From Gaiellasilicea sp963850995 (GTDB lineage Bacteria; Actinomycetota; Thermoleophilia; Gaiellales; Gaiellaceae): DNA of 64,000 nt. Positions 47,346 to 54,908 of the stretch are shown here, one piece after another. The DNA lies in contig CAWKNQ010000016.1 of the NCBI GenBank assembly GCA_963850995.1, positions 62,001 to 126,000 on the forward strand, in the 5' to 3' direction. Positions within the stretch are counted from its first letter, which is position 1, and every line of letters starts with the position of its first letter. A program made the position numbers and the translations under genes. The notes beneath the pieces were generated by a model. The model did no database searches. It saw nothing but the letters and a program-made list of their open reading frames with translations, and was not told the DNA's origin.

Positions 47346-47464
47346 GACCGCCGCTCCTCCTCGAGCAGCGAGCGACGGCCGACCAGCAGCTCGCAGCCGG
47401 CGACGAAGGCGGTCGCGAGCGCGAAGAACGCGATCACGACGACCAGGAAGACGAGGTCGCGCAC
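47342..47464 (-). CDS. 40-residue membrane protein ahead of kdpF
   Basis: From GTG 47464 the frame encodes one hydrophobic helix (LVFLVVVIAFFALATAFVAG), then CELLVGRRSLLEEERRS. The stop overlaps kdpF (GTGA), so it is the first cistron of the kdp operon. Third-position G/C and a positive-to-negative charge layout support translation. It could be an accessory subunit or a leader peptide, and I know of no assigned function. Confidence 0.65.
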   Translation of the reverse strand: MRDLVFLVVVIAFFALATAFVAGCELLVGRRSLLEEERRS

Positions 47465-47651
47465 GGAGACCGTGATACAGCGCCGGAAGCGCACTCGTGG
47501 CTTCCCTGACGAAATCCCTACGCGCCGCGCGCGAGTCCTGACGCGTTCTTAGCGCCCGTGTCGAAATTCCGTTCGCTCGATCGACGCATGGGTAGAGACC
47601 CGAGCGACGAGGGAACTGCTCGGGCACGACCACGAACAAGGAGGCAACGAC

Positions 47652-48077
47652 GTGCGAGTGATGGTCCTGATCAAGGCCAATCCCGAGAGCGAAGACGGTC
47701 AGATGCCGAGCGAGCAGCTTCTCACCGACATGCTCGCGTTCAACGAGGAGCTCGTGAAGGCGGGCGTCATGCTCGCGGGCGATGGGCTGCACCCCAGCTC
47801 GAAGGGCGTTCGCGTCCGCTTCTCCGGCGACGAGCGCACCGTGATCGACGGCCCCTTCGCCGAGACGAAGGAGCTCTTGGCCGGCTACTGGGTGTGGCAG
47901 GTGAAGTCGATGGACGAGGCGATCGAGTGGGTGAAGCGCATCCCGAACACGGACGGGACGGACGGCGAGGTCGAGATCCGGCAGGTCTTCGAGACAGAGG
48001 ACTTCGGCGACGAGCTCACCCCCGAACTGCGCGAGCAGGAGGCGCGCCTCCGCGAGCAGGTGGAGTCGAGCACCTAA
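47652..48077 (+). CDS. YCII/DGPF-domain protein
   Basis: A 141-residue soluble protein of the YCII-related superfamily with the ferredoxin-like fold, Arg-rich start RVMVLIKANP and the signature TVIDGPFAETKELLAGYWV (DGPF). GTG 47652 follows AAGGAGG at 47639-47645. Together with the next gene it makes the DGPF-ECF42 pair, a conserved actinobacterial arrangement in which the sigma factor probably controls the DGPF gene. Catalytic activity is unknown. Confidence 0.9.
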   Translation: MRVMVLIKANPESEDGQMPSEQLLTDMLAFNEELVKAGVMLAGDGLHPSSKGVRVRFSGDERTVIDGPFAETKELLAGYWVWQVKSMDEAIEWVKRIPNTDGTDGEVEIRQVFETEDFGDELTPELREQEARLREQVESST

Positions 48078-48093
48078 CGTCCCCAGTGCGACG

Positions 48094-49386
48094 ATGAGGC
48101 CGGTGCGCGCGGAGATCAACCGCACGATCGACGCCGTCTGGCGGATCGAGTCGGCGCGGCTGATCGCCGGCCTCGCCCGGATCGTCCGCGACGTCGGCGT
48201 CGCCGAGGACCTGGCGCAGGAGGCGCTCGTCGCCGCGCTCGAGCAGTGGCCCGAGTCAGGCGTCCCGGACAATCCGGGCGCCTGGCTCATGGGCACCGCC
48301 AAGCACCGGGCGATCGACCGCATCCGCCGGGCCGAGGTGCACGAGCGCAAGACGCGCGAGCTCGCGCGTCAGCTCGAGTCGGAAGGCGGCGCGACGGAGC
48401 ACACCGACCTCGCCGCGGCGATCGACGATCCGTTCGAGGACGACCTCCTCCGGCTCGTCTTCACCACCTGTCATCCGGTGCTCTCGACCGACGCGCGCGT
48501 CGCGTTGACGTTGCGCCTGCTCGGCGGCCTCACCACCGCGGAGATCGCGCGTGCGTTTCTCGTCTCGGAAGCGACCGTCGCCCAGCGAATCGTCCGGGCC
48601 AAGCGGACACTCACCGAGGCACGTGTCCCGTTCGACGCCCCCGGCCGTGACGAGCTTCCGGGCCGGCTCGCCTCGGTGCTCGAGGTCATCTACCTGATCT
48701 TCAACGAGGGCTATGCGGCAACCGCGGGCGACGACTGGGTCCGCCCCGAGGTCTGCGAGGAAGCGCTCCGCCTCGGCCGCATCCTGGCCGAGCTGATGCC
48801 CGCGGAGCCCGAGGTGCACGGGCTCGTCGCCCTGATGGAGCTCCAGGCCTCACGGTTCCGCGCGCGCACCCGGCCGGACGGCGCGCCGGTCGCACTGGTC
48901 GACCAGGACCGGGCGCGCTGGGACTGGCTGCTCGTCGGACGCGGCCTCGCCGCGCTCGCACGCGCCGAGCGGCTCGGCGGCGTGTCCGGGCCGTACACGC
49001 TCCAGGCCGCGATCGCCGCCTGCCACGCGCGCGCCCGCGTTGCCGCGGACACCGACTGGGAGCGAATCGTGGCGCTGTACGACGCGCTCGCGCAGCTCAT
49101 GCCCTCGCCGGTGGTCGACCTCAACCGTGCGGTCGCGGTCGGCATGGCGTTCGGGCCCGAAGCGGGGCTCGAGCTCGTCGACGCGCTCCTCGAATCGGAG
49201 CAGCTCCGTAGTTACCACCTCCTGCCGGGCGTGCGCGGCGACCTGCTCGCGAAGCTCGGACGAGATGCCGAGGCCGCTCCGGAGTTCGAACGCGCGGCCT
49301 CGCTGACGCGCAACGGGCGTGAGCGGAAGGTGCTCCTGCGACGAGCTGCCGAGTGCAAGTTGCGCGCCAGGCGGCTGGCGAGCTAG
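48094..49386 (+). CDS. ECF42-type RNA polymerase sigma factor with C-terminal TPR-like extension
   Basis: A 430-residue sigma factor. The sigma2 region is LARIVRDVGVAEDLAQEALVAALEQWP with WLMGTAKHRAIDRIRR, and the sigma4 region is LTLRLLGGLTTAEIARAFLVSEATVAQRIVRAKRTL. A long C-terminal domain (residues about 190-425) has the conserved YLIFNEGYAAT and a helical repeat layout. ECF42 proteins carry such TPR-like tails, need no anti-sigma factor and sit next to DGPF genes, exactly as here. It lies 16 bases after the YCII gene and converges on dinB with overlapping stops. Confidence 0.9.
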   Translation: MRPVRAEINRTIDAVWRIESARLIAGLARIVRDVGVAEDLAQEALVAALEQWPESGVPDNPGAWLMGTAKHRAIDRIRRAEVHERKTRELARQLESEGGATEHTDLAAAIDDPFEDDLLRLVFTTCHPVLSTDARVALTLRLLGGLTTAEIARAFLVSEATVAQRIVRAKRTLTEARVPFDAPGRDELPGRLASVLEVIYLIFNEGYAATAGDDWVRPEVCEEALRLGRILAELMPAEPEVHGLVALMELQASRFRARTRPDGAPVALVDQDRARWDWLLVGRGLAALARAERLGGVSGPYTLQAAIAACHARARVAADTDWERIVALYDALAQLMPSPVVDLNRAVAVGMAFGPEAGLELVDALLESEQLRSYHLLPGVRGDLLAKLGRDAEAAPEFERAASLTRNGRERKVLLRRAAECKLRARRLAS

Positions 49387-50579
49387 TCCGGAAGCATCGG
49401 CATCGAGAAGCCCTGGTCGCGGCCGACGAGGACCGCCCTCGTGAGCGCAGCCGTGCCGTACCGGTCGCGCACCTCGTCGACCGCGGCGTCGACGGCGTCG
49501 TCGTCGCGCCCATCGTAAGGCAGCAGCAGCTGGACGGCGCGGTCGTTCTCTAAGTTGGCAACGGAGACGCCGACGAGCGTCACTCCTCGCCGCTCGATCA
49601 GCGGCAGAGCCGTCGCCAGGAGCGCTCTCGCCGTGTCGCGGATCGCCCGGGTCTGGGCAGTCGGCCGCGGCAGCGTGTGCGAGCGGGTCGCCCGCGACAG
49701 GTCGTCGAAGCGCAGCCGAAGCACGACGGTGCGGCCAACCCGCCCGGCCGACCGCATCCGGCGCGTGACGCGGTCGACGAGCCCGACGAGGACCGCGTCG
49801 ACCTCACCGGGCGGCGTCCGTCGCCACCCGAGCGCGCGCTGCGAGCCGATCGAGCCGCGACGACGGCCCACGTGCACCGGCCTGGGATCGAGGTTGTGAG
49901 CGAGAGCGTGGAGATGACGTCCCGACGCGCGCCCCAGCATCGCGACCAGCGCCCCTTCGGCGAGCTCGGCGACGTCGCCGACGGTCCTGTACCCCCGGTC
50001 CCGGAGCTTGGCCGCTGTCACGGGCCCGACGCCCCAGAGCCGCTCGACCGCGAGCGGGTGGAGAAACGCCAGCTCGCTTCCGCGCGGCACCACGAGCAGG
50101 CCGTCGGGCTTGGCGACGCCGCTCGCCACCTTGGCGAGAAACTTCGTCCCGGCGACGCCGACGGTGATCGGTAGGCCGACCCGCTCGAGAACGTCGCTCC
50201 GCAGTCGCACCGCGATCTCGGTCGGCGTGCCGGCGAGCCGGCTCATCCCCCGGACGTCGAGGAACGCCTCGTCGATCGAGAGGCCCTCGACCAGCGGGGT
50301 CGTGTCCTCGAACACCTCGAAGACCGCCTTGCTCGCCTCGACGTAGGCCGAGAACCGCGGCTTGACGACGATCGCGTGCGGGCAGAGGCGGCGCGCCTGC
50401 CGGCCGCCCATCGCGGTGCGGATCCCGAACGCCTTGGCCTCGTAGCTCGCTGCGAGCACGACGCCGCCGCCCACGATCACCGGGCGGCCGCGCAGGCGGG
50501 GATCGTCGCGCTGCTCGACCGACGCGAAGAACGCATCGAGGTCGGCGTGCAGGATCGTCGCGTCCGACGACACGAACAT
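49383..50579 (-). CDS. dinB: DNA polymerase IV (Y-family translesion polymerase)
   Basis: A 398-residue Y-family polymerase that copies across damaged bases. The palm carboxylates lie in LHADLDAFFASVEQ and LSIDEAFLDV, and the fingers have ASYEAKAFGIRTAMGG. The helix-hairpin-helix ERLWGVGPVTAAKLRDRGY and a little-finger domain follow. It lacks an obvious C-terminal beta-clamp motif of QLxLF form, although VQLLLPY at residue about 355 may serve. The start at ATG 50579 lies inside a CGAAC-N4-GTTCG SOS box, so it is probably LexA-regulated and DNA-damage inducible. A longer frame upstream overlaps the hydrolase and is not credible. Confidence 0.93.
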   Translation of the reverse strand: MFVSSDATILHADLDAFFASVEQRDDPRLRGRPVIVGGGVVLAASYEAKAFGIRTAMGGRQARRLCPHAIVVKPRFSAYVEASKAVFEVFEDTTPLVEGLSIDEAFLDVRGMSRLAGTPTEIAVRLRSDVLERVGLPITVGVAGTKFLAKVASGVAKPDGLLVVPRGSELAFLHPLAVERLWGVGPVTAAKLRDRGYRTVGDVAELAEGALVAMLGRASGRHLHALAHNLDPRPVHVGRRRGSIGSQRALGWRRTPPGEVDAVLVGLVDRVTRRMRSAGRVGRTVVLRLRFDDLSRATRSHTLPRPTAQTRAIRDTARALLATALPLIERRGVTLVGVSVANLENDRAVQLLLPYDGRDDDAVDAAVDEVRDRYGTAALTRAVLVGRDQGFSMPMLPD

Positions 50580-50586
50580 ATGTTCG
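50573..50586. promoter_or_regulatory. SOS (LexA) box over the dinB start codon
   Basis: CGAACATATGTTCG is a perfect 14-bp palindrome matching the Gram-positive/actinobacterial LexA consensus CGAAC-N4-GTTCG. The dinB ATG lies inside it, so bound LexA would block transcription or elongation at the very start of the gene. Confidence 0.8.
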
Positions 50587-50605
50587 CACAGCGGAACGGA
50601 GTCGG

Positions 50606-51247
50606 CTACCCGACCGGCGCCGGCCGGGGTACGACCCTCGGCAGCCAGGCCTCGACCGCGGCCGCCACGGCCTGCAGGTCGGTCCGCAGGCTGTGGTCGC
50701 CCGGAACCTGCACGACGGTGCGTCGCGCGCTCGCGGGCGGGATCCCGAACGGGTCTCGTGCGCCCTGCACCACGAGGGTCGGGACCGTGACCGCGTCGAG
50801 CTCGTCCAGTCGGCTCTGCGCCGGAGCCGCCCCGGATCGGCGCGGAGGCTGCAGCGGGAACGCGAGGCACAGCACGCCGGCCGCCCCGGTCGCCTCGGCC
50901 GTGCGACAGGCGACGCGGGCGCCCGAGGAGCGGCCTCCCGTGACGAGCGGCAGCCCGCGCAGCTCGCCGGCGCGCAGATGCTCGACCACCGCGGTCCAGG
51001 CAGCGTCGAGCTGGTGCGCGGGGGCAGGCGAGCGTCTCCCGGCGACGCGGTAGGGCTGCTCGACGAGAGCGACGCTGAGCCCCGAGGAGAGCGCGACGCC
51101 GGTCGCCGCCACGAGATCGCGGGAGCCCACCCCTCCCCCGGCTCCATGACCCAGGACGAGAGCCGCGGGCGCCGCAGCGGTCTGGTGCAGGTGGACCCGC
51201 GCCGGACCGTGCGGCGTCTCGACCTCGATCGTCGTCGTCGGCTGCAC
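50606..51247 (-). CDS. alpha/beta hydrolase family protein
   Basis: A 213-residue small alpha/beta hydrolase of the KANL3/Tex30-like class. The oxyanion region is LVLGHGAGGGVGS, the nucleophile elbow is GGRSSGARVA (Ser), the acid is in VQGARDPFG and the final His in VPGDHSL. The start at GTG 51247 is preferred, because the longer frame reaching 51832 is antisense to the peroxiredoxin. It lies 11 bases from the peroxiredoxin stop on the same strand. The substrate is unknown. Confidence 0.85.
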   Translation of the reverse strand: MQPTTTIEVETPHGPARVHLHQTAAAPAALVLGHGAGGGVGSRDLVAATGVALSSGLSVALVEQPYRVAGRRSPAPAHQLDAAWTAVVEHLRAGELRGLPLVTGGRSSGARVACRTAEATGAAGVLCLAFPLQPPRRSGAAPAQSRLDELDAVTVPTLVVQGARDPFGIPPASARRTVVQVPGDHSLRTDLQAVAAAVEAWLPRVVPRPAPVG

Positions 51248-51258
51248 CTGCCCCGCGG

Positions 51259-51922
51259 CTACTCCGTCGGCTGGGGGACGATGCGGATGTAGGGCTTCGG
51301 CTCCTTCCAGCCTTCCGGGAACAGCTCCTTGGCCTCGTCGTTCGAGACCGAGCCGGCGATGATCACGTCCTCGCCCTGTTGCCAGTTGACCGGGGTGGAG
51401 ACCTTGTGCTTGGCGGTCAGCTGCAGGCTGTCGATCACACGCAGGACCTCGTCGAAGTTGCGGCCGGTGGTCATCGGGTAGACGAGGATGAGCTTGATCT
51501 TCTTGTCGGGACCGACGACGAAGACGTTGCGGACGGTCTGGTTGTCGGCCGGGGTGCGCGCCTTCGCATCGCCGCTCGTGTCGGCCGGGAGCATCCCGTA
51601 GAGCTTCGAGACCTCGAAGTCGGCGTCGCCGACGATCGGGTAGTTCGGGGCCTGCCCCTGCGTCTCCTCGATGTCGCGCGCCCAGCCCTCGTGATCGCCG
51701 GTCGGGTCGACCGAGAGCCCGATGATCTTCACGTTGCGGCGGTCGAACTCGGGCTTGATCTTCGCCATGTAGCCGAGCTCCGTCGTGCAGACCGGCGTGA
51801 AGTCCTTGGGATGCGAGAACAACACCGCCCACGAATCCCCCGCCCAGTCATGGAACTTGATCCGGCCCTCCGTCGTCTCCGCCTCGAAGTCCGGGTGCCG
51901 TATCGCCAAGCTGTAGAGCCAT
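51259..51922 (-). CDS. 1-Cys peroxiredoxin (Prx6/AhpC-TSA), one-base frameshift near the start
   Basis: A thiol peroxidase of the Prx6 class, which reduces peroxides in the cytoplasm. The peroxidatic Cys lies in PKDFTPVCTTELGY and the C-terminal extension (GWKEPKPYIRIVPQP) is typical of Prx6. The longest frame starts MAIRHPDFEAETTEG, which lacks the usual LGDTAPDF. From ATG 51922, after AGGAAGC, the other frame gives MALQLGDTAP, so one extra G near 51893 probably splits the N-terminus. Corrected length is about 220 residues. Confidence 0.9.
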
Positions 51923-52008
51923 TGCTTCCTCCCTCGTCAGAACCGATCACGTCAGCCTACGGCCCCGGCAGTGGGCTGGGCAAGAAGACCGTTGTTGTCA
52001 GAACGGCA

Positions 52009-52053
52009 AAGACGGCGGAGCTGCCCGGGTAGGCCCGGACGCCCCGCCGTCTT
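52009..52053 (-). terminator. inverted repeat downstream of the subtilase gene
   Basis: AAGACGGCGG (52009-52018) and CCGCCGTCTT (52044-52053) form a perfect 10-bp stem around a 25-base spacer that is itself GC-rich. It lies before the peroxiredoxin gene and after the subtilase gene on the leftward strand. Confidence 0.45.
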
Positions 52054-52199
52054 CGATCGGTCGACTCAGGCGGCGGCGTGACTGCGCCGCTGGATCCCGG
52101 CAGCGGCGAGACGGCGCGCGTGATCGAGATCGGTCAGCTCGTCGAGGGCATCGCCGCAGCAGACGGCCGGCTCTGGGTCGCCGTCCGCGGGCCGTAGAC

Positions 52200-52235
52200 G
52201 ACGGCGGGCCGGCGCCGAGCCGGCCCACCGCCGTC
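52200..52235 (-). terminator. stem-loop just after the subtilase stop
   Basis: GACGGCGG (52200-52207) pairs with CCGCCGTC (52228-52235). An inner GCCGGC/GCCGGC pair (52208-52213, 52219-52224) closes a 5-base loop, with a 3-base bulge on the right. It lies 8 bases after the subtilase stop. Confidence 0.6.
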
Positions 52236-52243
52236 GCTCCGCT

Positions 52244-53568
52244 CTAGGTCCGCGCCGCCGCCAGCGCGTCGACGAGACCGTGACCGTAGAACGACGTCCG
52301 CCCGCCGTTCCCGTAGCACCGTTCACGCGGATCGTCCGCGGCGAGCGCCGGGCACGGAAGCGGCGTTGCGCTCCGCTGGACCGCCGCGATCACCGCCGCG
52401 GGGCTCCAACCCGGGATGCTGCTGACGGACGAGCGCGGCAACCCCCGCCGCGTGCGGCGAGGCCATCGAGGTGCCGTTGATCGCGATATACCGGGCACCG
52501 CCGTCGACCGCCGTCAGCCCCGGGAACGGAAGGGTGTCGAAGAACTCCCACTGTACCGTCCTCGCCGGTGCTCGTCCAGGCGCCCAGGATCGCGTCCTGG
52601 ACCGTGCCAGTCGCCGCGAAGTAGTCCCCGCCCGGAGCGGCGACGCCGACCGTGTTCATGCCGACGTTCGAGTACGAGGCAATCTCGAGCGGTCCGGTCG
52701 CCGAGACGGCGAGGACGCCCGGGATCTCGGCAGGCGACTGCCGGCAGTTGTTGTGGACGACCCGCTCGACGGCCGAGCCCGGCGGCCAGTCGGGGCTGAT
52801 GGTGTCGACGCTCACGTGCTGGAGGTCGGTCGCTTCGTTCCCGGCCGCCGCGACGATCACGACCCCGCGCTGCTGCGCGTACTTGGCCGCGTCGAACATG
52901 TCACGGTACTGAGCCCGCTGCTCCGCCTCGTTACCGCAGTAGTAGAGATACGGGTCGGCGAAGAGACTGAGGTTGACGACGTCCAGACGCAGGTCGCCTG
53001 CCTTGCGCAGCGCCGCCGCGACGGGCTTCGCAAAGCAGAAGCCGGTCGCGGAGCATGCCTTGAGCGCGACGATCGTCGCCCGCGGCGCGACCCCCGCGAT
53101 CCCGATCCCGTTCACGGGCGCCGCGATCGTCGAGGCGACGTGGGTGCCGTGCCCGTTCCGGTCCTGGACCGCCGCCTTGTTCGAGCAGTCGCCGTTCGCG
53201 ACCTCGACGGGGAGCGAGGCCGGCGTGTCCGAGAAGATGAACGAGCACGACGCCGCGAGGTCCAGATTCGGGGCGATGTCCGGATGCGTGAGGTCCACCC
53301 CGGAGTCGATCACACCCACGCGGACGCCCTGTCCGTTTGCCACTGCGTGCGAGCCCGTCGCCGTCGCGCCGATCGCGAGCATGTCCCACTGACAGGCCGC
53401 AAACGGCTCGGCCGAGGCCGAGGCTCCACCGGTGATCGGCGCGAGCACGCTCGCGCAGAGTGTTGCGAGGCCGGGGTTCGTCGCCGCCCCCGACGCGGGC
53501 CCGGCCCCCGGCGCGAGCACGACGCCCGCGCAGAGGCCCAGCACTGCTGCCAGCCGAAGCCTTTTCAT
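52244..53568 (-). CDS. secreted subtilisin-like serine protease (S8), frameshifted
   Basis: An exported subtilase with a signal peptide (LRLAAVLGLCAGVVLAPGAG), a short prodomain and the S8 catalytic triad: Asp88 in RVGVIDSGVDLTHPD, His140 in NGHGTHVAST and Ser in INGTSMASPHAAGVAAL. The Asp/His part and the oxyanion Asn (VAAAGNEATD) are in one frame. The Ser region is in a second, with a shift near 52545, and the C-terminus (WSPAAVIAAVQRSATPL, ending LVDALAAART) is in a third, with a shift near 52420. Corrected length is about 440 residues. It is probably a secreted scavenging protease. Confidence 0.85.
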
Positions 53569-53719
53569 CCCTTCTCCCTCCTCGTCTCCCCCCGGGTCGA
53601 TGGCCCGAGTGCCGCAGCGTCATGCCGAACCGGGCCGGCACTGAGAGGAGCGTACTCCGCCCACGCCGCTTTTCCAACGGCGGGCAATCCGCAGCCTCGG
53701 AACGACCGTATGAACCAAC

Positions 53720-54184
53720 GTGCGCATCGTCCTCGGCGCCGCCATCGCTCTCGCCGCCCTCGTCGTCATCGTCGGCGGCATCGTCTTGCTCGGTGACGAC
53801 GACGGTCAGCCGCAGGCCACCGACGTCCAGATCGAGGGAAACGGGTCGGACGCGCAGGGGGTCGCGCACTTCGAGCAGGACGGATCGCAGATGACGGGGT
53901 TCGTCGTCGTCTGGGGCCTCGAGCCGGGCTCCGTGCACGCCGTCCACTTCCACGGCCCCGACTCGAGCTGCGGGACGAAGGCCGATCCGGTGGCGGTCCA
54001 TCCGGATCTCCAGGCGGATGGAAACGGAGTCGCGTACACGCGCGTCGACCTGACGTCCGAGCAGGAGCTCCTGGACGGCGGGTACTACTACAACGTCCAC
54101 ACGGGACCCTCGCGGCTCGCCGACAATCCCGAGATCGCCTGCGGCGACATCGGAGCCACGTCAGGAGGCGCAACGGCGCCGTAG
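53720..54184 (+). CDS. membrane-anchored CHRD-like domain protein
   Basis: A 154-residue protein with one N-terminal helix (RIVLGAAIALAALVVIVGGIVLLG) and a C-terminal beta-rich domain containing the His motifs VHAVHFHGPDSSCG and YYYNVHTGPSRLA, which resemble the CHRD (chordin) domain seen in secreted bacterial proteins. Two Cys (SSCGTK and IACGDI) could form a disulfide. GTG 53720 lies 151 bases from the divergent subtilase start. Function is unknown. Confidence 0.7.
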   Translation: MRIVLGAAIALAALVVIVGGIVLLGDDDGQPQATDVQIEGNGSDAQGVAHFEQDGSQMTGFVVVWGLEPGSVHAVHFHGPDSSCGTKADPVAVHPDLQADGNGVAYTRVDLTSEQELLDGGYYYNVHTGPSRLADNPEIACGDIGATSGGATAP

Positions 54185-54212
54185 CGACGGCTAGGCGGCT
54201 AGGTTGCCGGCG

Positions 54213-54839
54213 ATGCCGCGCCAGAACCGGGTCACGCCGCTCGGCGAGCTCGTCGCGACTTCCGAGCGCGGGCTCGTCTACGGCAACCGCGGCTGCCTGC
54301 ACGACGAGCTCGGCCGCATCCGCCGCCGCTACGCCGGCAGGCGCTGGATCGCCTGCCGCCTCGAGTTCCGCGGCCGGCGGCGCACGCCGCTGATGCAGCC
54401 GGGCCGCTACACGGAGCTCTTCTTCCTCGACGACGCGACCGCGCTCGCCGCCGGGCACCGGCCCTGCGCGGAGTGCCGTCGCGAGGACTACGACCGCTTC
54501 GTCGCGCTCTGGAGCGACCTCCACCCGGGTCAGACCAGGGCGGACGCGATCGACGCGCAGCTCCACGAGGAACGCGTCGACCCGTCGAGCCGCGCCCGGC
54601 GTCGACGCGAGGTGCCGTTCGACGAGCTCCCCGATGGCGCCTTCGTGCTCCACAGAGACGCGGCGCGGCTCGTGCTGGGACGAAGCCTGCTGCGCTGGAC
54701 GCCCGGCGGCTACCCGGACCGCGTGCGCAGACCGACGGGGGAGCAAGCGGTGGTGGTCACACCGCCGTCCCTCCTCTCGCTGTTACACGCCGGCTGGCAG
54801 CCGCGCTGCGTTCCGCTCCTGCACCCGTCGGCGCGTTGA
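54213..54839 (+). CDS. conserved hypothetical protein with Ada-like Cys motif
   Basis: A 208-residue protein starting MPRQNRVTPLGELVA; a start 9 bases upstream is also possible. The middle segment ALAAGHRPCAECRRED closely resembles the zinc-binding ALAAG-x-RPC-x-x-C loop of the Ada N-terminal domain, but the remaining Ada cysteines are absent. Arg/Asp/Trp-rich stretches suggest nucleic-acid contact. I do not recognise an established family. A hairpin terminator follows. Confidence 0.65.
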   Translation: MPRQNRVTPLGELVATSERGLVYGNRGCLHDELGRIRRRYAGRRWIACRLEFRGRRRTPLMQPGRYTELFFLDDATALAAGHRPCAECRREDYDRFVALWSDLHPGQTRADAIDAQLHEERVDPSSRARRRREVPFDELPDGAFVLHRDAARLVLGRSLLRWTPGGYPDRVRRPTGEQAVVVTPPSLLSLLHAGWQPRCVPLLHPSAR

Positions 54840-54867
54840 CGGCGCGAGCGGTCATCTGGTAGCCGCA

Positions 54868-54899
54868 GGGTGGAGAGCCGGACACCCGGCTCCCCACCC
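54868..54899. terminator. hairpin between convergent genes
   Basis: GAGCCGG/CCGGCTC (54875-54881, 54886-54892) with a 4-base ACAC loop is extended by GGGTGG/CCACCC after one mismatch, giving a 14-position stem. It lies between the convergent hypothetical and amidase genes. Confidence 0.65.
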
Positions 54900-54908
54900 T
54901 TGGCACTT

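Noticed and set aside
45881..47509. Long rightward frame opposite kdpA
   Set aside because: It is antisense to an unmistakable, intact KdpA and its product is repetitive Arg/Glu/Asp-rich sequence.
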